A stretch of DNA of 64,000 nucleotides from Rhodoferax sp. WC2427 (GTDB lineage: Bacteria; Pseudomonadota; Gammaproteobacteria; Burkholderiales; Burkholderiaceae_C), in contig NZ_CP162006.1 in assembly GCF_040822085.1 (NCBI RefSeq), positions 1,240,001 through 1,304,000 on the forward strand. Reading direction: 5' to 3'. The first letter of the stretch is position 1; each line of letters begins with the position of its first letter. The translations under genes were made by a program, and so were the position numbers. Positions 25,249 to 32,925 of this stretch are shown piece by piece. The notes below the pieces were generated by a model. It saw only the letters and a list, made by a program, of their open reading frames with translations. It was not told the origin of the DNA and did no database searches.

Positions 25249-26565
25249 TCAGCTGCGGCTTGCGCGGTTCACCAGAATGGCGATACCGGCCAAGATGGCA
25301 GGCACGGCCAAGGCCGAGAAGATGCCTTCAAAGCCCCAGCCCAGGCTCAGCAGCACGCCGCCAATCGACGAGCCCAGAATGCTGCCCAGGCGGCCGATGC
25401 CCAGCATCCAGCTCACGCCGGTGGCCCGGGCGATGGTGGGGTAGCAGCCCGGGGCAAAGCCGTTCAGGCCGGTCTGTGCACCGCTCAGGAAGAAGCCCAC
25501 CATCACCACCATCAGCACGATGGAGGCCGACATCAGCCCGTTCAGGCCCATGGCCACCAGCGCCACGGCACCCAGCAAGTAGGCGCCCGCGATCACCCGG
25601 TTGGGCGAGGTCTTGTCCATCAGCCAGCCCACGCACAGCGCACCCACCGTGCCACCCAGCTGGAACATGGCGGTCACGTTGGCCGCCCGGTCGATCGACA
25701 TGCCCGCGTCCTTCATCATGGTGGGCAACCAACTGGTGGTCAGGTAAATCACCAGCAGGCCCATGAAGTAGGTGGTCCACAGGGTGATGGTTTTCAGTGC
25801 ATAGCCCGGCTGGAACAGCACGGCGATGGGTTGGCGCGTCTTGACCTCGGCTTCGCCCGAGACAAACGCCTTGACGTGGTCCAACGGCGCCCGGCAGACC
25901 CGCGCCAGCACCTTGCGGATCTGCTCGGCGGGGTGGTTGCGGGCCACCATGAAGCGGGCCGATTCGGGCAGAAAGACAAACAGCACCGGCAGCAGCACCA
26001 GCGGCAGCATGCCGCCGACCAGCAGCACCGATTGCCAGCCGTGCGATGGAATCAGGGCCGCCGCCATAAAGCCGACCATGGCCGAGCCCAGGTTGAAGCC
26101 GGTGAACATGGTGGCCACCAGAAAGGCCCGGCGCCGATCCGGCACGTATTCGGACAGCAGGGTGGTGGTGTTGGGCATGGCCGCACCCAGGCCCAGCCCG
26201 GTCAGAAAGCGCAGCAAGGCCATTTCGGTGGTGTTGTGGGCATAGGCCGTGAGCAGGGTGCACACGCCAAAACCCAGCACCGACCCGAGCAGCACCTTGC
26301 GCCGGCCCCACCAGTCGGACGACGAGCCCGCCACCAGCGCGCCCACGGCCAGCCCGATGGGCGCGGCGCCCATTACCAGCCCGAACGCGGGCCGCGAAAT
26401 ATGCCACTCCGCAATGATGGACGGGGCGATGAAGCCCATGATGGCGACGTCCATGCCGTCCACCGCCACGATGAAAAAGCACAGCAGCACCAGCATCCAC
26501 TGCGGGGTGGAGAGTGCGCGTGTGTTGATGAAGTCCCGGATGTCCAGGGTAGAAGCCGATGCCAT
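25249..26565 (-). CDS. Aromatic-acid MFS permease, probably for gallate
   Basis: A 438-residue transporter with 12 transmembrane helices of the aromatic acid:H+ symporter family. The first helix carries FIVAVDGMDVAIMGFIAPSI (the DGxD signature), and the loop between helices 2 and 3 has GSSSDWWGRRKVLLGS. By position, divergent from a LysR gene and next to tannase and gallate dioxygenase genes, it most likely imports gallate (GalT-like), though 4-hydroxybenzoate- or protocatechuate-type substrates cannot be excluded. A putative regulator box lies 124 nt upstream. Confidence 0.85.
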   Translation of the reverse strand: MASASTLDIRDFINTRALSTPQWMLVLLCFFIVAVDGMDVAIMGFIAPSIIAEWHISRPAFGLVMGAAPIGLAVGALVAGSSSDWWGRRKVLLGSVLGFGVCTLLTAYAHNTTEMALLRFLTGLGLGAAMPNTTTLLSEYVPDRRRAFLVATMFTGFNLGSAMVGFMAAALIPSHGWQSVLLVGGMLPLVLLPVLFVFLPESARFMVARNHPAEQIRKVLARVCRAPLDHVKAFVSGEAEVKTRQPIAVLFQPGYALKTITLWTTYFMGLLVIYLTTSWLPTMMKDAGMSIDRAANVTAMFQLGGTVGALCVGWLMDKTSPNRVIAGAYLLGAVALVAMGLNGLMSASIVLMVVMVGFFLSGAQTGLNGFAPGCYPTIARATGVSWMLGIGRLGSILGSSIGGVLLSLGWGFEGIFSALAVPAILAGIAILVNRASRS

Positions 26566-26688
26566 AAAGTCTCCGTTTTGTAGTGGTTTTCAGGGGGGAC
26601 GCGGGGCCGTTGCCAGGCCCATGCCCCCCAGAGCGGCGAATTATGGGGACGGCACGCGATGCCTAAAAGATGCCAGGATTCGACGCGC

Positions 26689-26705
26689 GATAACCCATGG
26701 GTATC
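26689..26705. promoter_or_regulatory. LysR-type operator GATAACC-N4-GGTATC, copy 1
   Basis: GATAACCCATGGGTATC is a near-palindrome of T-N11-A form between the divergent permease and LysR genes, 37 nt before the lysR ATG. The same 17-bp pattern occurs before the first tannase gene and nowhere else that I noticed. Confidence 0.65.
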
Positions 26706-26741
26706 GGTATATTGGCCAGCAGACACAGACCGGAAACGCCC

Positions 26742-27641
26742 ATGAAATTGACCACCCTGAACGTGCTGGTAGCCGCCATCGAAGAGGGCAGCCTGCGCGG
26801 CGCGGCCCGCCGGGTGGCGGCCTCGCAGCCCGCCATCACCAAGATGATCCGCGAGCTGGAGCTGGAGCTGGCCGCGCCCCTGCTGCTGCGCACCTCGCGC
26901 GGCGTGGTGCCCACGCCCCAGGGCAAGGTGCTGTACGAGCGCGCCGTGAAAGTCGAGCGCGAGTTGGCGGCGGCGGTAGACGAGATCAACCAGATCGGTG
27001 GCCGCATGGTGGGCCAGTTGCACATCGGCGCGGTGCCCCTGGCGGTGATGCTGTTGATCCCCGAAACCCTGCGCACCTTCGGCCAGGAGTTCCCCGAAGT
27101 CAAGCTGCGGGTCAGCGAAGAGCTGTACATGGCACAGCTGCAAAAGCTGCGCTCGGGCGAGGTGGACGTGACGGTCGGCGGCATCCCCGACGACCTGTCC
27201 ACCGGCGAGTTTTATGTCGAACCGCTGATGCACACCAGCATGGTGGCCACCGTGTGCAAGGGCAGCCCCTGGCTGAAGGCGCGCAGGCTGGCCGACCTGC
27301 AAACCGCCCGCTGGGTGTACACCGGCCCCAACAGCGATTCGGGCTACGCCAAGCTGTTTTTTGAGCGCCACCAGCTCACGCCGCCGCGGGTGGGGGCGGT
27401 GGTGAATTCGACCCTGGCCCTGCTGGCCCTGGTGAGCTCGGGCGACTACGTGGCGCTGATGCCACGGCAGATTGCGGAGCACCCGCTGGTGGCGCAGTTC
27501 ATCTCCATCATCGACATTGCGGAGCAAGGCTACCCCTTGCAGGTGGGGGCTATTTTGCGCAGCGACTCGGCCGTGTCGCCGGTGCTGCGCCATCTGCTCA
27601 CCCACCTGCACCGGGCCGCGCACCATATCGACAAGCACTAG
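26742..27641 (+). CDS. LysR-family regulator of the gallate/tannin cluster (GalR-like)
   Basis: A 299-residue LysR regulator. The winged helix-turn-helix is at 1-60 (MKLTTLNVLVAAIEEGSLRGAARRVAASQPAITKMIRELE), followed by an effector domain (about 90-295) with VGQLHIGAVPLAVMLLIPETL. The ATG at 26742 is preferred over an upstream in-frame ATG that overlaps the operator box. Divergent from the permease and directly upstream of tannase and gallate dioxygenase, it probably senses gallate. A matching operator pair supports control of both directions. Confidence 0.85.
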   Translation: MKLTTLNVLVAAIEEGSLRGAARRVAASQPAITKMIRELELELAAPLLLRTSRGVVPTPQGKVLYERAVKVERELAAAVDEINQIGGRMVGQLHIGAVPLAVMLLIPETLRTFGQEFPEVKLRVSEELYMAQLQKLRSGEVDVTVGGIPDDLSTGEFYVEPLMHTSMVATVCKGSPWLKARRLADLQTARWVYTGPNSDSGYAKLFFERHQLTPPRVGAVVNSTLALLALVSSGDYVALMPRQIAEHPLVAQFISIIDIAEQGYPLQVGAILRSDSAVSPVLRHLLTHLHRAAHHIDKH

Positions 27642-27649
27642 CCGCTTGC

Positions 27650-27666
27650 GATAACCGCGCGGTATC
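27650..27666. promoter_or_regulatory. LysR-type operator GATAACC-N4-GGTATC, copy 2
   Basis: GATAACCGCGCGGTATC lies about 100 nt before the GTG start of the first tannase. It shares GATAACC and GGTATC at identical spacing with the copy at 26689; both are preceded by GC. Confidence 0.65.
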
Positions 27667-27768
27667 ACGCGCCGGAAACCAACGTCTCCCCAAGTGGCCG
27701 GGCGGTTCGCACAATCCGCCCGCAGCTTGCCGTACCGCGGCCTGCACCCACAACCTGGAGGAGACAAC

Positions 27769-29442
27769 GTGAAAATCAAAACCCTATGGGGCGCTGCCAT
27801 TGCAGCCGTCCTGAGCCTGGCCATCGTGGCCTGCGGCGACGGCGACACCGCGGCGGCCCAGACCCCCGCGCTGGCCATCGTCAAACCCACCGCCGCCTGC
27901 GCCAGCCTGGCCAGCACCGACCTGACCGCCATCGGCGGCGTGGGCAGCACCATCACCTCGGCCACCGAAGGCACCTTGGCCATCAACGGCAGCAACGTCA
28001 AGTTCTGCACCGTCGAGGGCACGCTCGCCCCGGCGGTGGGCTTCCGGGTGCGCCTGCCGGTAGACACCTGGACCCAGCGCTACGCCCACATGGGCTGTGG
28101 CGGCCTGTGCGGCAGCATCGATGCCAGCGCCACCCCTGGCCAGGCCTACGGCTGCCCGATCGCCCAGCAGGGCGGCCTGGTGCTGTCGTCCACCAACATG
28201 GGCCACACCGGGTCGGAGGCCAACTGGTCGCAGGACGCGCAGCGCCGGGTGGACTTTGCCTACCGCGGCGTGCACATCACCACCGAAGCCACCAAGAAGC
28301 TGATCCAGGCCTACTACGGCCAGGCGCAGAAGCAGGCCTATTTTGTGGGCTGCTCCGACGGCGGCCGCGAAGGCCTGATGGCCGCCCAGCGCTACCCCAC
28401 CGACTACAACGGCATTGTGGTGGGCGCACCGGCCTTTTTGTTCAACGTGCAGAACTCGCTGCACCACGGCTGGCTGGCCCGGTCCAACCGCGACACCGGC
28501 CTGAGCACTGGCAACCTGGTGCTGTTTCCGGCCAAGGTCGCACTGCTGCACACCGCCGTGGTGGCCGCCTGCGATGCGCTGGACGGCCAGACCGACGGCA
28601 TCCTGAGCGACCCGCGCCAGTGCCACTTCGACCCGGCCACCATCCAGTGCGCCGCCGGAGCCAGCGACACCAGCAGTTGCCTCACCGCCACCGAAGTTGC
28701 CACGGCCACCCAGTTCTACAACGGCCCGCGCGACCCGGTCAGCAACCGCCGCATCCTGGTGGGTGGCCCGCAGTACGGCTCGGAGCTGGGCTGGACGGGT
28801 GTTTTCGTGCCCGCCAGCGCCACCTCCACCGGGGTGTTCAGCGAGATGATTGTGGGCGGTGCGCGCAATCTGATCTTCACCGACGCTACGCCACCCACGC
28901 TGGACCAGTTGGAATTCACCGAGGCCTTCTACAGCCAACTGCGCCCCCGCCACGCCTTGAACGATGCCACCAACCCCGACCTGTCGGCCTTCAAGGCGGC
29001 GGGCGGCAAGCTGATCCTGTGGCACGGCTGGGCCGACCAGCACATCTCGCCCATCAACACCATTGCCTACTACGAGGCGATGCAAAAGACCATGGGCCAG
29101 ACGGCGATGGACGGCTTCATGCGCATGTACCTGGTGCCCGGCGTGGCCCACTGCGGCGGCGGCGAAGGCAACCCCAATATGGACATGCTGACCGCCATCG
29201 ACGACTGGGTGCTGCAGGGCAAGGCCCCCACCGCCATCACCACCTACCGCACGGACGCGACCACTGCCGCCGTCACCAACAGCCGCCCGGTCTACCCGTA
29301 CCCCGCCGTGGCCAAGTACAACGGCACCGGCGACGCCACCCAGGCCAGCAGCTACCGCAGCAGCGCGGCCCTGGTGAACGCCGTCACGCCGGACTGGGCG
29401 GGCACTGACATGTTCACCCCCTACGCGCCAGCCCCGCTGTAA
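27769..29442 (+). CDS. Tannase/feruloyl-esterase family lipoprotein
   Basis: A 557-residue secreted esterase of the fungal-type tannase family, which hydrolyses galloyl or feruloyl esters. The signal peptide ends in a lipobox (LAIVAC, Cys22), so it is probably anchored in the outer membrane. The nucleophile Ser196 lies in VGCSDGGREG; the neighbouring Cys is of the type that forms the active-site disulphide in this family. The acid is in HGWADQHI and the His in VAHCGGG. The GTG start has a strong GGAGGAG. Upstream of gallate dioxygenase, it would supply gallate from tannins. Confidence 0.88.
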   Translation: MKIKTLWGAAIAAVLSLAIVACGDGDTAAAQTPALAIVKPTAACASLASTDLTAIGGVGSTITSATEGTLAINGSNVKFCTVEGTLAPAVGFRVRLPVDTWTQRYAHMGCGGLCGSIDASATPGQAYGCPIAQQGGLVLSSTNMGHTGSEANWSQDAQRRVDFAYRGVHITTEATKKLIQAYYGQAQKQAYFVGCSDGGREGLMAAQRYPTDYNGIVVGAPAFLFNVQNSLHHGWLARSNRDTGLSTGNLVLFPAKVALLHTAVVAACDALDGQTDGILSDPRQCHFDPATIQCAAGASDTSSCLTATEVATATQFYNGPRDPVSNRRILVGGPQYGSELGWTGVFVPASATSTGVFSEMIVGGARNLIFTDATPPTLDQLEFTEAFYSQLRPRHALNDATNPDLSAFKAAGGKLILWHGWADQHISPINTIAYYEAMQKTMGQTAMDGFMRMYLVPGVAHCGGGEGNPNMDMLTAIDDWVLQGKAPTAITTYRTDATTAAVTNSRPVYPYPAVAKYNGTGDATQASSYRSSAALVNAVTPDWAGTDMFTPYAPAPL

Positions 29443-29457
29443 AGCGTGCTGACCGTC

Positions 29458-29483
29458 CCCTGCCTGCCTACGGGCGGGCAGGG
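29458..29483 (+). terminator. Hairpin with UACG loop between tannase and gallate dioxygenase genes
   Basis: CCCTGCCTGCC, loop TACG, GGCGGGCAGGG, an 11-bp stem with one G-U pair closed by a UNCG-type tetraloop, followed by ATTTTG. The T run is weak, so it may only attenuate transcription into galA or stabilise the tannase mRNA end. Confidence 0.5.
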
Positions 29484-29521
29484 ATTTTGCAGTTTTGAAA
29501 CCCCACTCTTGGAGCATCCCC

Positions 29522-30817
29522 ATGGCACGAATCATCGGCGGCGTCGCCGTCTCGCACACCCCTACCATCGGCTTCGCCTTCGACCGCGACAAGCAGGCCG
29601 ACCCGGTGTGGGCCCCCATCTTCGAGGCGCTGGAGCCGGTCAAGCAATGGCTGGCCGAGGTCAAGCCGGATGTGGCCATCGTTACCTACAACGACCACAT
29701 CACCTCGTTCTTTCTGGACCACTATTCGGCCTTTGCGCTGGGCGTGGGCGAGCGCTTCGAGGTGGCCGACGAGGGTGGCGGCGCGCGCGATCTGCCGGGC
29801 ATCGATGGGCACCCGGCGCTGGCCGCGCACATCGGCCAGTCGCTGATGGCCGAAGAGTTCGACATGTCGTTCTTCCAGGGCAAGCCGCTGGACCACGGCT
29901 GCTTTTCGCCACTGTCGGTGCTGTGGGAGCATGCAAATGGCTGGCCGGTGCGCATCGTGCCGCTGCAGATGGGCATTCTGCAGTTTCCGGTGCCCAGCGC
30001 CCGGCGCTTCTACAAAATGGGCCAGGCCCTGCGCCGCGCCATCGAGAGCTATCCAGACGACCTGCGCGTGGTCATCGTGGCCACCGGCGGCCTGTCGCAC
30101 CAGGTGCACGGCGAGCGCGCAGGCTTCAACAACACACCCTGGGACATGCAGTTCCTGGAGCTGTTCGAGAACGACCCCGAGCGCCTGGCCTCGCTGACCC
30201 ACGCCGAACTGGCCGAGTTGGGCGGCGTGGAGGGTGCAGAGGTGATGATGTGGCTGACCATGCGCGGCGCCTTGTCGTCCCAGGTGCGCAAGCTGCACCA
30301 GGCCTACTACCTGCCGTCCATGACCGGCATCGCCGCGGCGGTGTACGAGAACCTGGCCGGGCCCGTGATTGCGGGCGAGGTGGAGCGGCACCGCCAGGCC
30401 ATGGCGGTGCAACTGGCCGGAGCCGAGCGCCTGCAAGGCAGCTACCCCTTCAACCTGCAGCGCAGCGTGAAAGCCTTCCGGCTCAACACCTTTTTGCACG
30501 GCCTGGTGGTGCCCGCGCAGCGCCAGCGCTTCCTGGCAGACCCCGGTGCCTGCATGGCCGAGGCGGGGCTGACACCCGAGGAGTGCGATCTGCTGCAGCG
30601 GCGCGACTGGCGCGGCCTGATCCACTACGGCGTGGTGTTCTTCTTGCTGGAAAAGCTGGGCGCGGTGGTGGGCGTGTCCAACCTGCACATCTATGCCGCC
30701 ATGCGCGGCGAGGCGCTGGAGGTGTTCCAGCAAACCCGCAACGCCCCCAACGCGCTGTATTCGGTGGCCGGTGGTGACGCCACGTCGCTGGCCTGGGACG
30801 CACCGGCAAACCCCTGA
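29522..30817 (+). CDS. galA: Gallate dioxygenase (GalA/DesB type)
   Basis: A 431-residue class III extradiol dioxygenase that opens gallate to 4-oxalomesaconate in the cytoplasm. A LigB-like catalytic domain (1-280) is fused to a LigA-like domain (about 320-425), the layout of P. putida GalA and Sphingobium DesB. The N-terminus ARIIGGVAVSHTPTIGF and YNDHITSFFLDHYSAFALG supply the iron-ligand histidines. The ATG at 29522 follows GGAG. Genes for the next steps (oxalomesaconate tautomerase, hydratase, aldolase) are not in the window. Confidence 0.9.
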   Translation: MARIIGGVAVSHTPTIGFAFDRDKQADPVWAPIFEALEPVKQWLAEVKPDVAIVTYNDHITSFFLDHYSAFALGVGERFEVADEGGGARDLPGIDGHPALAAHIGQSLMAEEFDMSFFQGKPLDHGCFSPLSVLWEHANGWPVRIVPLQMGILQFPVPSARRFYKMGQALRRAIESYPDDLRVVIVATGGLSHQVHGERAGFNNTPWDMQFLELFENDPERLASLTHAELAELGGVEGAEVMMWLTMRGALSSQVRKLHQAYYLPSMTGIAAAVYENLAGPVIAGEVERHRQAMAVQLAGAERLQGSYPFNLQRSVKAFRLNTFLHGLVVPAQRQRFLADPGACMAEAGLTPEECDLLQRRDWRGLIHYGVVFFLLEKLGAVVGVSNLHIYAAMRGEALEVFQQTRNAPNALYSVAGGDATSLAWDAPANP

Positions 30818-30820
30818 GTG

Positions 30821-30874
30821 CTCATGTTTTTATAGCTGCTTGTGCTTATGGAATAAGCACGGGGGGCTGATTTT
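30821..30874. repeat. Dispersed hairpin repeat, copy 6
   Basis: Stem GTGCTTAT/ATAAGCAC around GGA, with the flanks ttttatagctgctt and gggctgatttttctt. Lies between galA and the second tannase gene. The trailing T-rich stretch could terminate transcription from galA. Confidence 0.8.
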
Positions 30875-30902
30875 TCTTAAAACTGGCCATAATCCTCCCA
30901 CC

Positions 30903-32369
30903 ATGCATTTCCCCTTCTTCGGAACGTTGGCCGCCTGCCTGCTGGTGGCGTGCGGCACGCCCCAGCTATCCACCCCGCCTATGCAATTCGACCCCAGCCA
31001 CTACCAGACCCAGCAACTCACGGTGGCGGGCCAGACCTTCACGGTGCGGGCGTACGAAAACCTCGTCACCGTGGCCCGCCCGGTGGAGGCGGCGTACCAG
31101 GCCGTCAACATCTACGTGCCCGAGGCCTATTTCCACGGCCAGTCGGTGGGCCCATTCACCGCGCAGACGGCACCCATTTTTTTGCCCAACCAGATCGGCG
31201 GCTACATGCCCGCCATGCCAGGTACTCCCACAGCACGCACGGGTTCCCCCGGCGAGGGCGCGCGGGCCAGCACCATCGCCATGGCCCTCTCCCAAGGTTT
31301 CGTCGTCGCCTCGCCCGGCGCGCGGGGCCGCACCACGCCCACCGGCAAAGCCCCGGCGGCCATCGTCGACCTGAAAGCCGCCGTGCGCTACCTGCGTTTC
31401 TTTGACGCACGCATGCCTGGCGATGCCGAGAAAATCATCTCCAACGGCACCAGTGCGGGCGGCGCGCTGTCGGCCCTGCTGGGGGCCAGCGGCAACAGCC
31501 CCGACTACGCCGCCGCGCTGGCAGCCCTGGGCGCAGCCGACGTGCGCGACGACATCTTTGCCGTATCGGCCTACTGCCCCATCACCAACCTGGAGCATGC
31601 CGACAGCGCCTATGAGTGGCTGTTCAACGGGGTGAATGATTACAAGAAGATCGACATCTCCATGCTCGACTTCCAGGTCCAGCGCAAAGAGGTGGCGGGC
31701 AGCCTGGGGGCCGAGCAGATCAGCCTGTCTTTTGCGCTGAAAGCGCAGTTTCCCGCCTACCTCAACAGCCTGGCACTGCGCGACCCGCAGGGCCAGCCGC
31801 TGGCGCTGGACAGTGCGGGCAACGGCAGCTTCCAGGCGTATGTGCAGTCGCTGGTGATCGCCTCTGCGCAGACTGCGCTCAACGCGGGCACCGACCTGTC
31901 CGGCCTGGCCTGGCTCACCGTGCAGGGTGGCGTGGTGCGCGGCATCGACTGGGATGCCTACGTGCGCACTGCTGGGCGCATGAAGCTGCCCCCCGCCTTC
32001 GACGCGCTGGACCTGGGCAGCGGCGAGAACCAGCTGTTCGGCACCCCCAGTGTGGACAAGCAGCACTTCACCGCTTGGGCCACCCAGCGCAACACGGCAC
32101 CAGGGGCGATCCAGGCCGATGCGCAAACGGTGAAGCAGATGAACGCGATGGCCTACATTGGCGTGGCCCGCACGGCGGCCCACTGGCGCATCCGCCACGG
32201 CACCAAAGACCGCGACACGTCGCTGGCCATCCCGGTGATTTTGGCCACTACCTTGCAGAACCAGGGCTACGCGGTGGACTTCGCGCTGCCCTGGGACCGC
32301 CCGCACAGCGGCGACTACGACCTGGCTGAGCTGTTCGCCTGGATGGCGCGGATCAGCACCGCGCCGTAA
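30903..32369 (+). CDS. Subtype B tannase-like alpha/beta hydrolase, lipoprotein
   Basis: A 488-residue secreted esterase similar to the bacterial tannase group typified by Lactobacillus plantarum TanLp1. Lipobox at residues 11-17 (CLLVACG). The nucleophile Ser184 is in NGTSAGGALSALLGASG, and the C-terminal acid/His region reads IRHGTKDRDTSLAIP and DRPHSGDYDL. It is unrelated in sequence to the tannase at 27769, so the cluster encodes two different tannases. The ATG at 30903 starts a convincing signal. It follows galA after a hairpin repeat. Confidence 0.85.
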   Translation: MHFPFFGTLAACLLVACGTPQLSTPPMQFDPSHYQTQQLTVAGQTFTVRAYENLVTVARPVEAAYQAVNIYVPEAYFHGQSVGPFTAQTAPIFLPNQIGGYMPAMPGTPTARTGSPGEGARASTIAMALSQGFVVASPGARGRTTPTGKAPAAIVDLKAAVRYLRFFDARMPGDAEKIISNGTSAGGALSALLGASGNSPDYAAALAALGAADVRDDIFAVSAYCPITNLEHADSAYEWLFNGVNDYKKIDISMLDFQVQRKEVAGSLGAEQISLSFALKAQFPAYLNSLALRDPQGQPLALDSAGNGSFQAYVQSLVIASAQTALNAGTDLSGLAWLTVQGGVVRGIDWDAYVRTAGRMKLPPAFDALDLGSGENQLFGTPSVDKQHFTAWATQRNTAPGAIQADAQTVKQMNAMAYIGVARTAAHWRIRHGTKDRDTSLAIPVILATTLQNQGYAVDFALPWDRPHSGDYDLAELFAWMARISTAP

Positions 32370-32409
32370 CCGGTCTACCCAGCCCGGCCCCCAATGACCA
32401 GTGGATGGG

Positions 32410-32838
32410 TCAGTTGATGGTCAGGCGCTGGACGCTGCTATTGGCCTTCTTGGGCAAGGCCACGGTCAGCACACCGTTTTGGTACTGGCACTGGGCCTGG
32501 CTGGCGTCCACCTCCACCGGGAGCTGGAAGCTGCGGACCACCGCGCCAAAGTAGCGCTCGCTGCGCAGGGTGCGGGCATCTTTGCGCTGGTCTTCCTGCT
32601 TGATTTCGGCGCGCAGGGTTACGGTGCTACCCTCGACCGACACCTGGATGTCCTCTTTTTTAACACCCGGTAACTCGGCCACCACGTTGTAGGCTTCGCC
32701 GTCTTCCTGCACATCGACCTTGATCTGTGCGGGCGAAGGCAGGGGGTCTCCGTGCAGCGGTCGGATGAAAAACCCGGGGGCCATATCGCGGAAGAAATCG
32801 TCAAACAGGTTGTTGCTGCGGCTTGTCAATGCATTCAT
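32410..32838 (-). CDS. Hsp20/alpha-crystallin small heat-shock protein
   Basis: A 142-residue cytoplasmic holdase. Short N-terminal arm (MNALTSRSNNLFDDFFRDM), alpha-crystallin domain from about 38 to 130 with VVAELPGVKKEDIQVSVEG and the family signature GVLTVALPKK, and C-terminal tail VQRLTIN. An AGGAG lies upstream of the ATG at 32838. Monocistronic; no heat-shock promoter or ROSE-like element was recognised upstream. Confidence 0.93.
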   Translation of the reverse strand: MNALTSRSNNLFDDFFRDMAPGFFIRPLHGDPLPSPAQIKVDVQEDGEAYNVVAELPGVKKEDIQVSVEGSTVTLRAEIKQEDQRKDARTLRSERYFGAVVRSFQLPVEVDASQAQCQYQNGVLTVALPKKANSSVQRLTIN

Positions 32839-32925
32839 GGTGCTCTCCTGAATGGAAGGTTGATAAGTCGGTGGTGAACGCTGTAAACCACCGCACGGTT
32901 AATTTGGCATCCGTGCGCACAGATT

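Noticed and set aside
27784..29679. 631-residue minus-strand frame over the tannase gene
   Set aside because: Gly/Ala/His-rich antisense frame; the tannase triad is on the plus strand.
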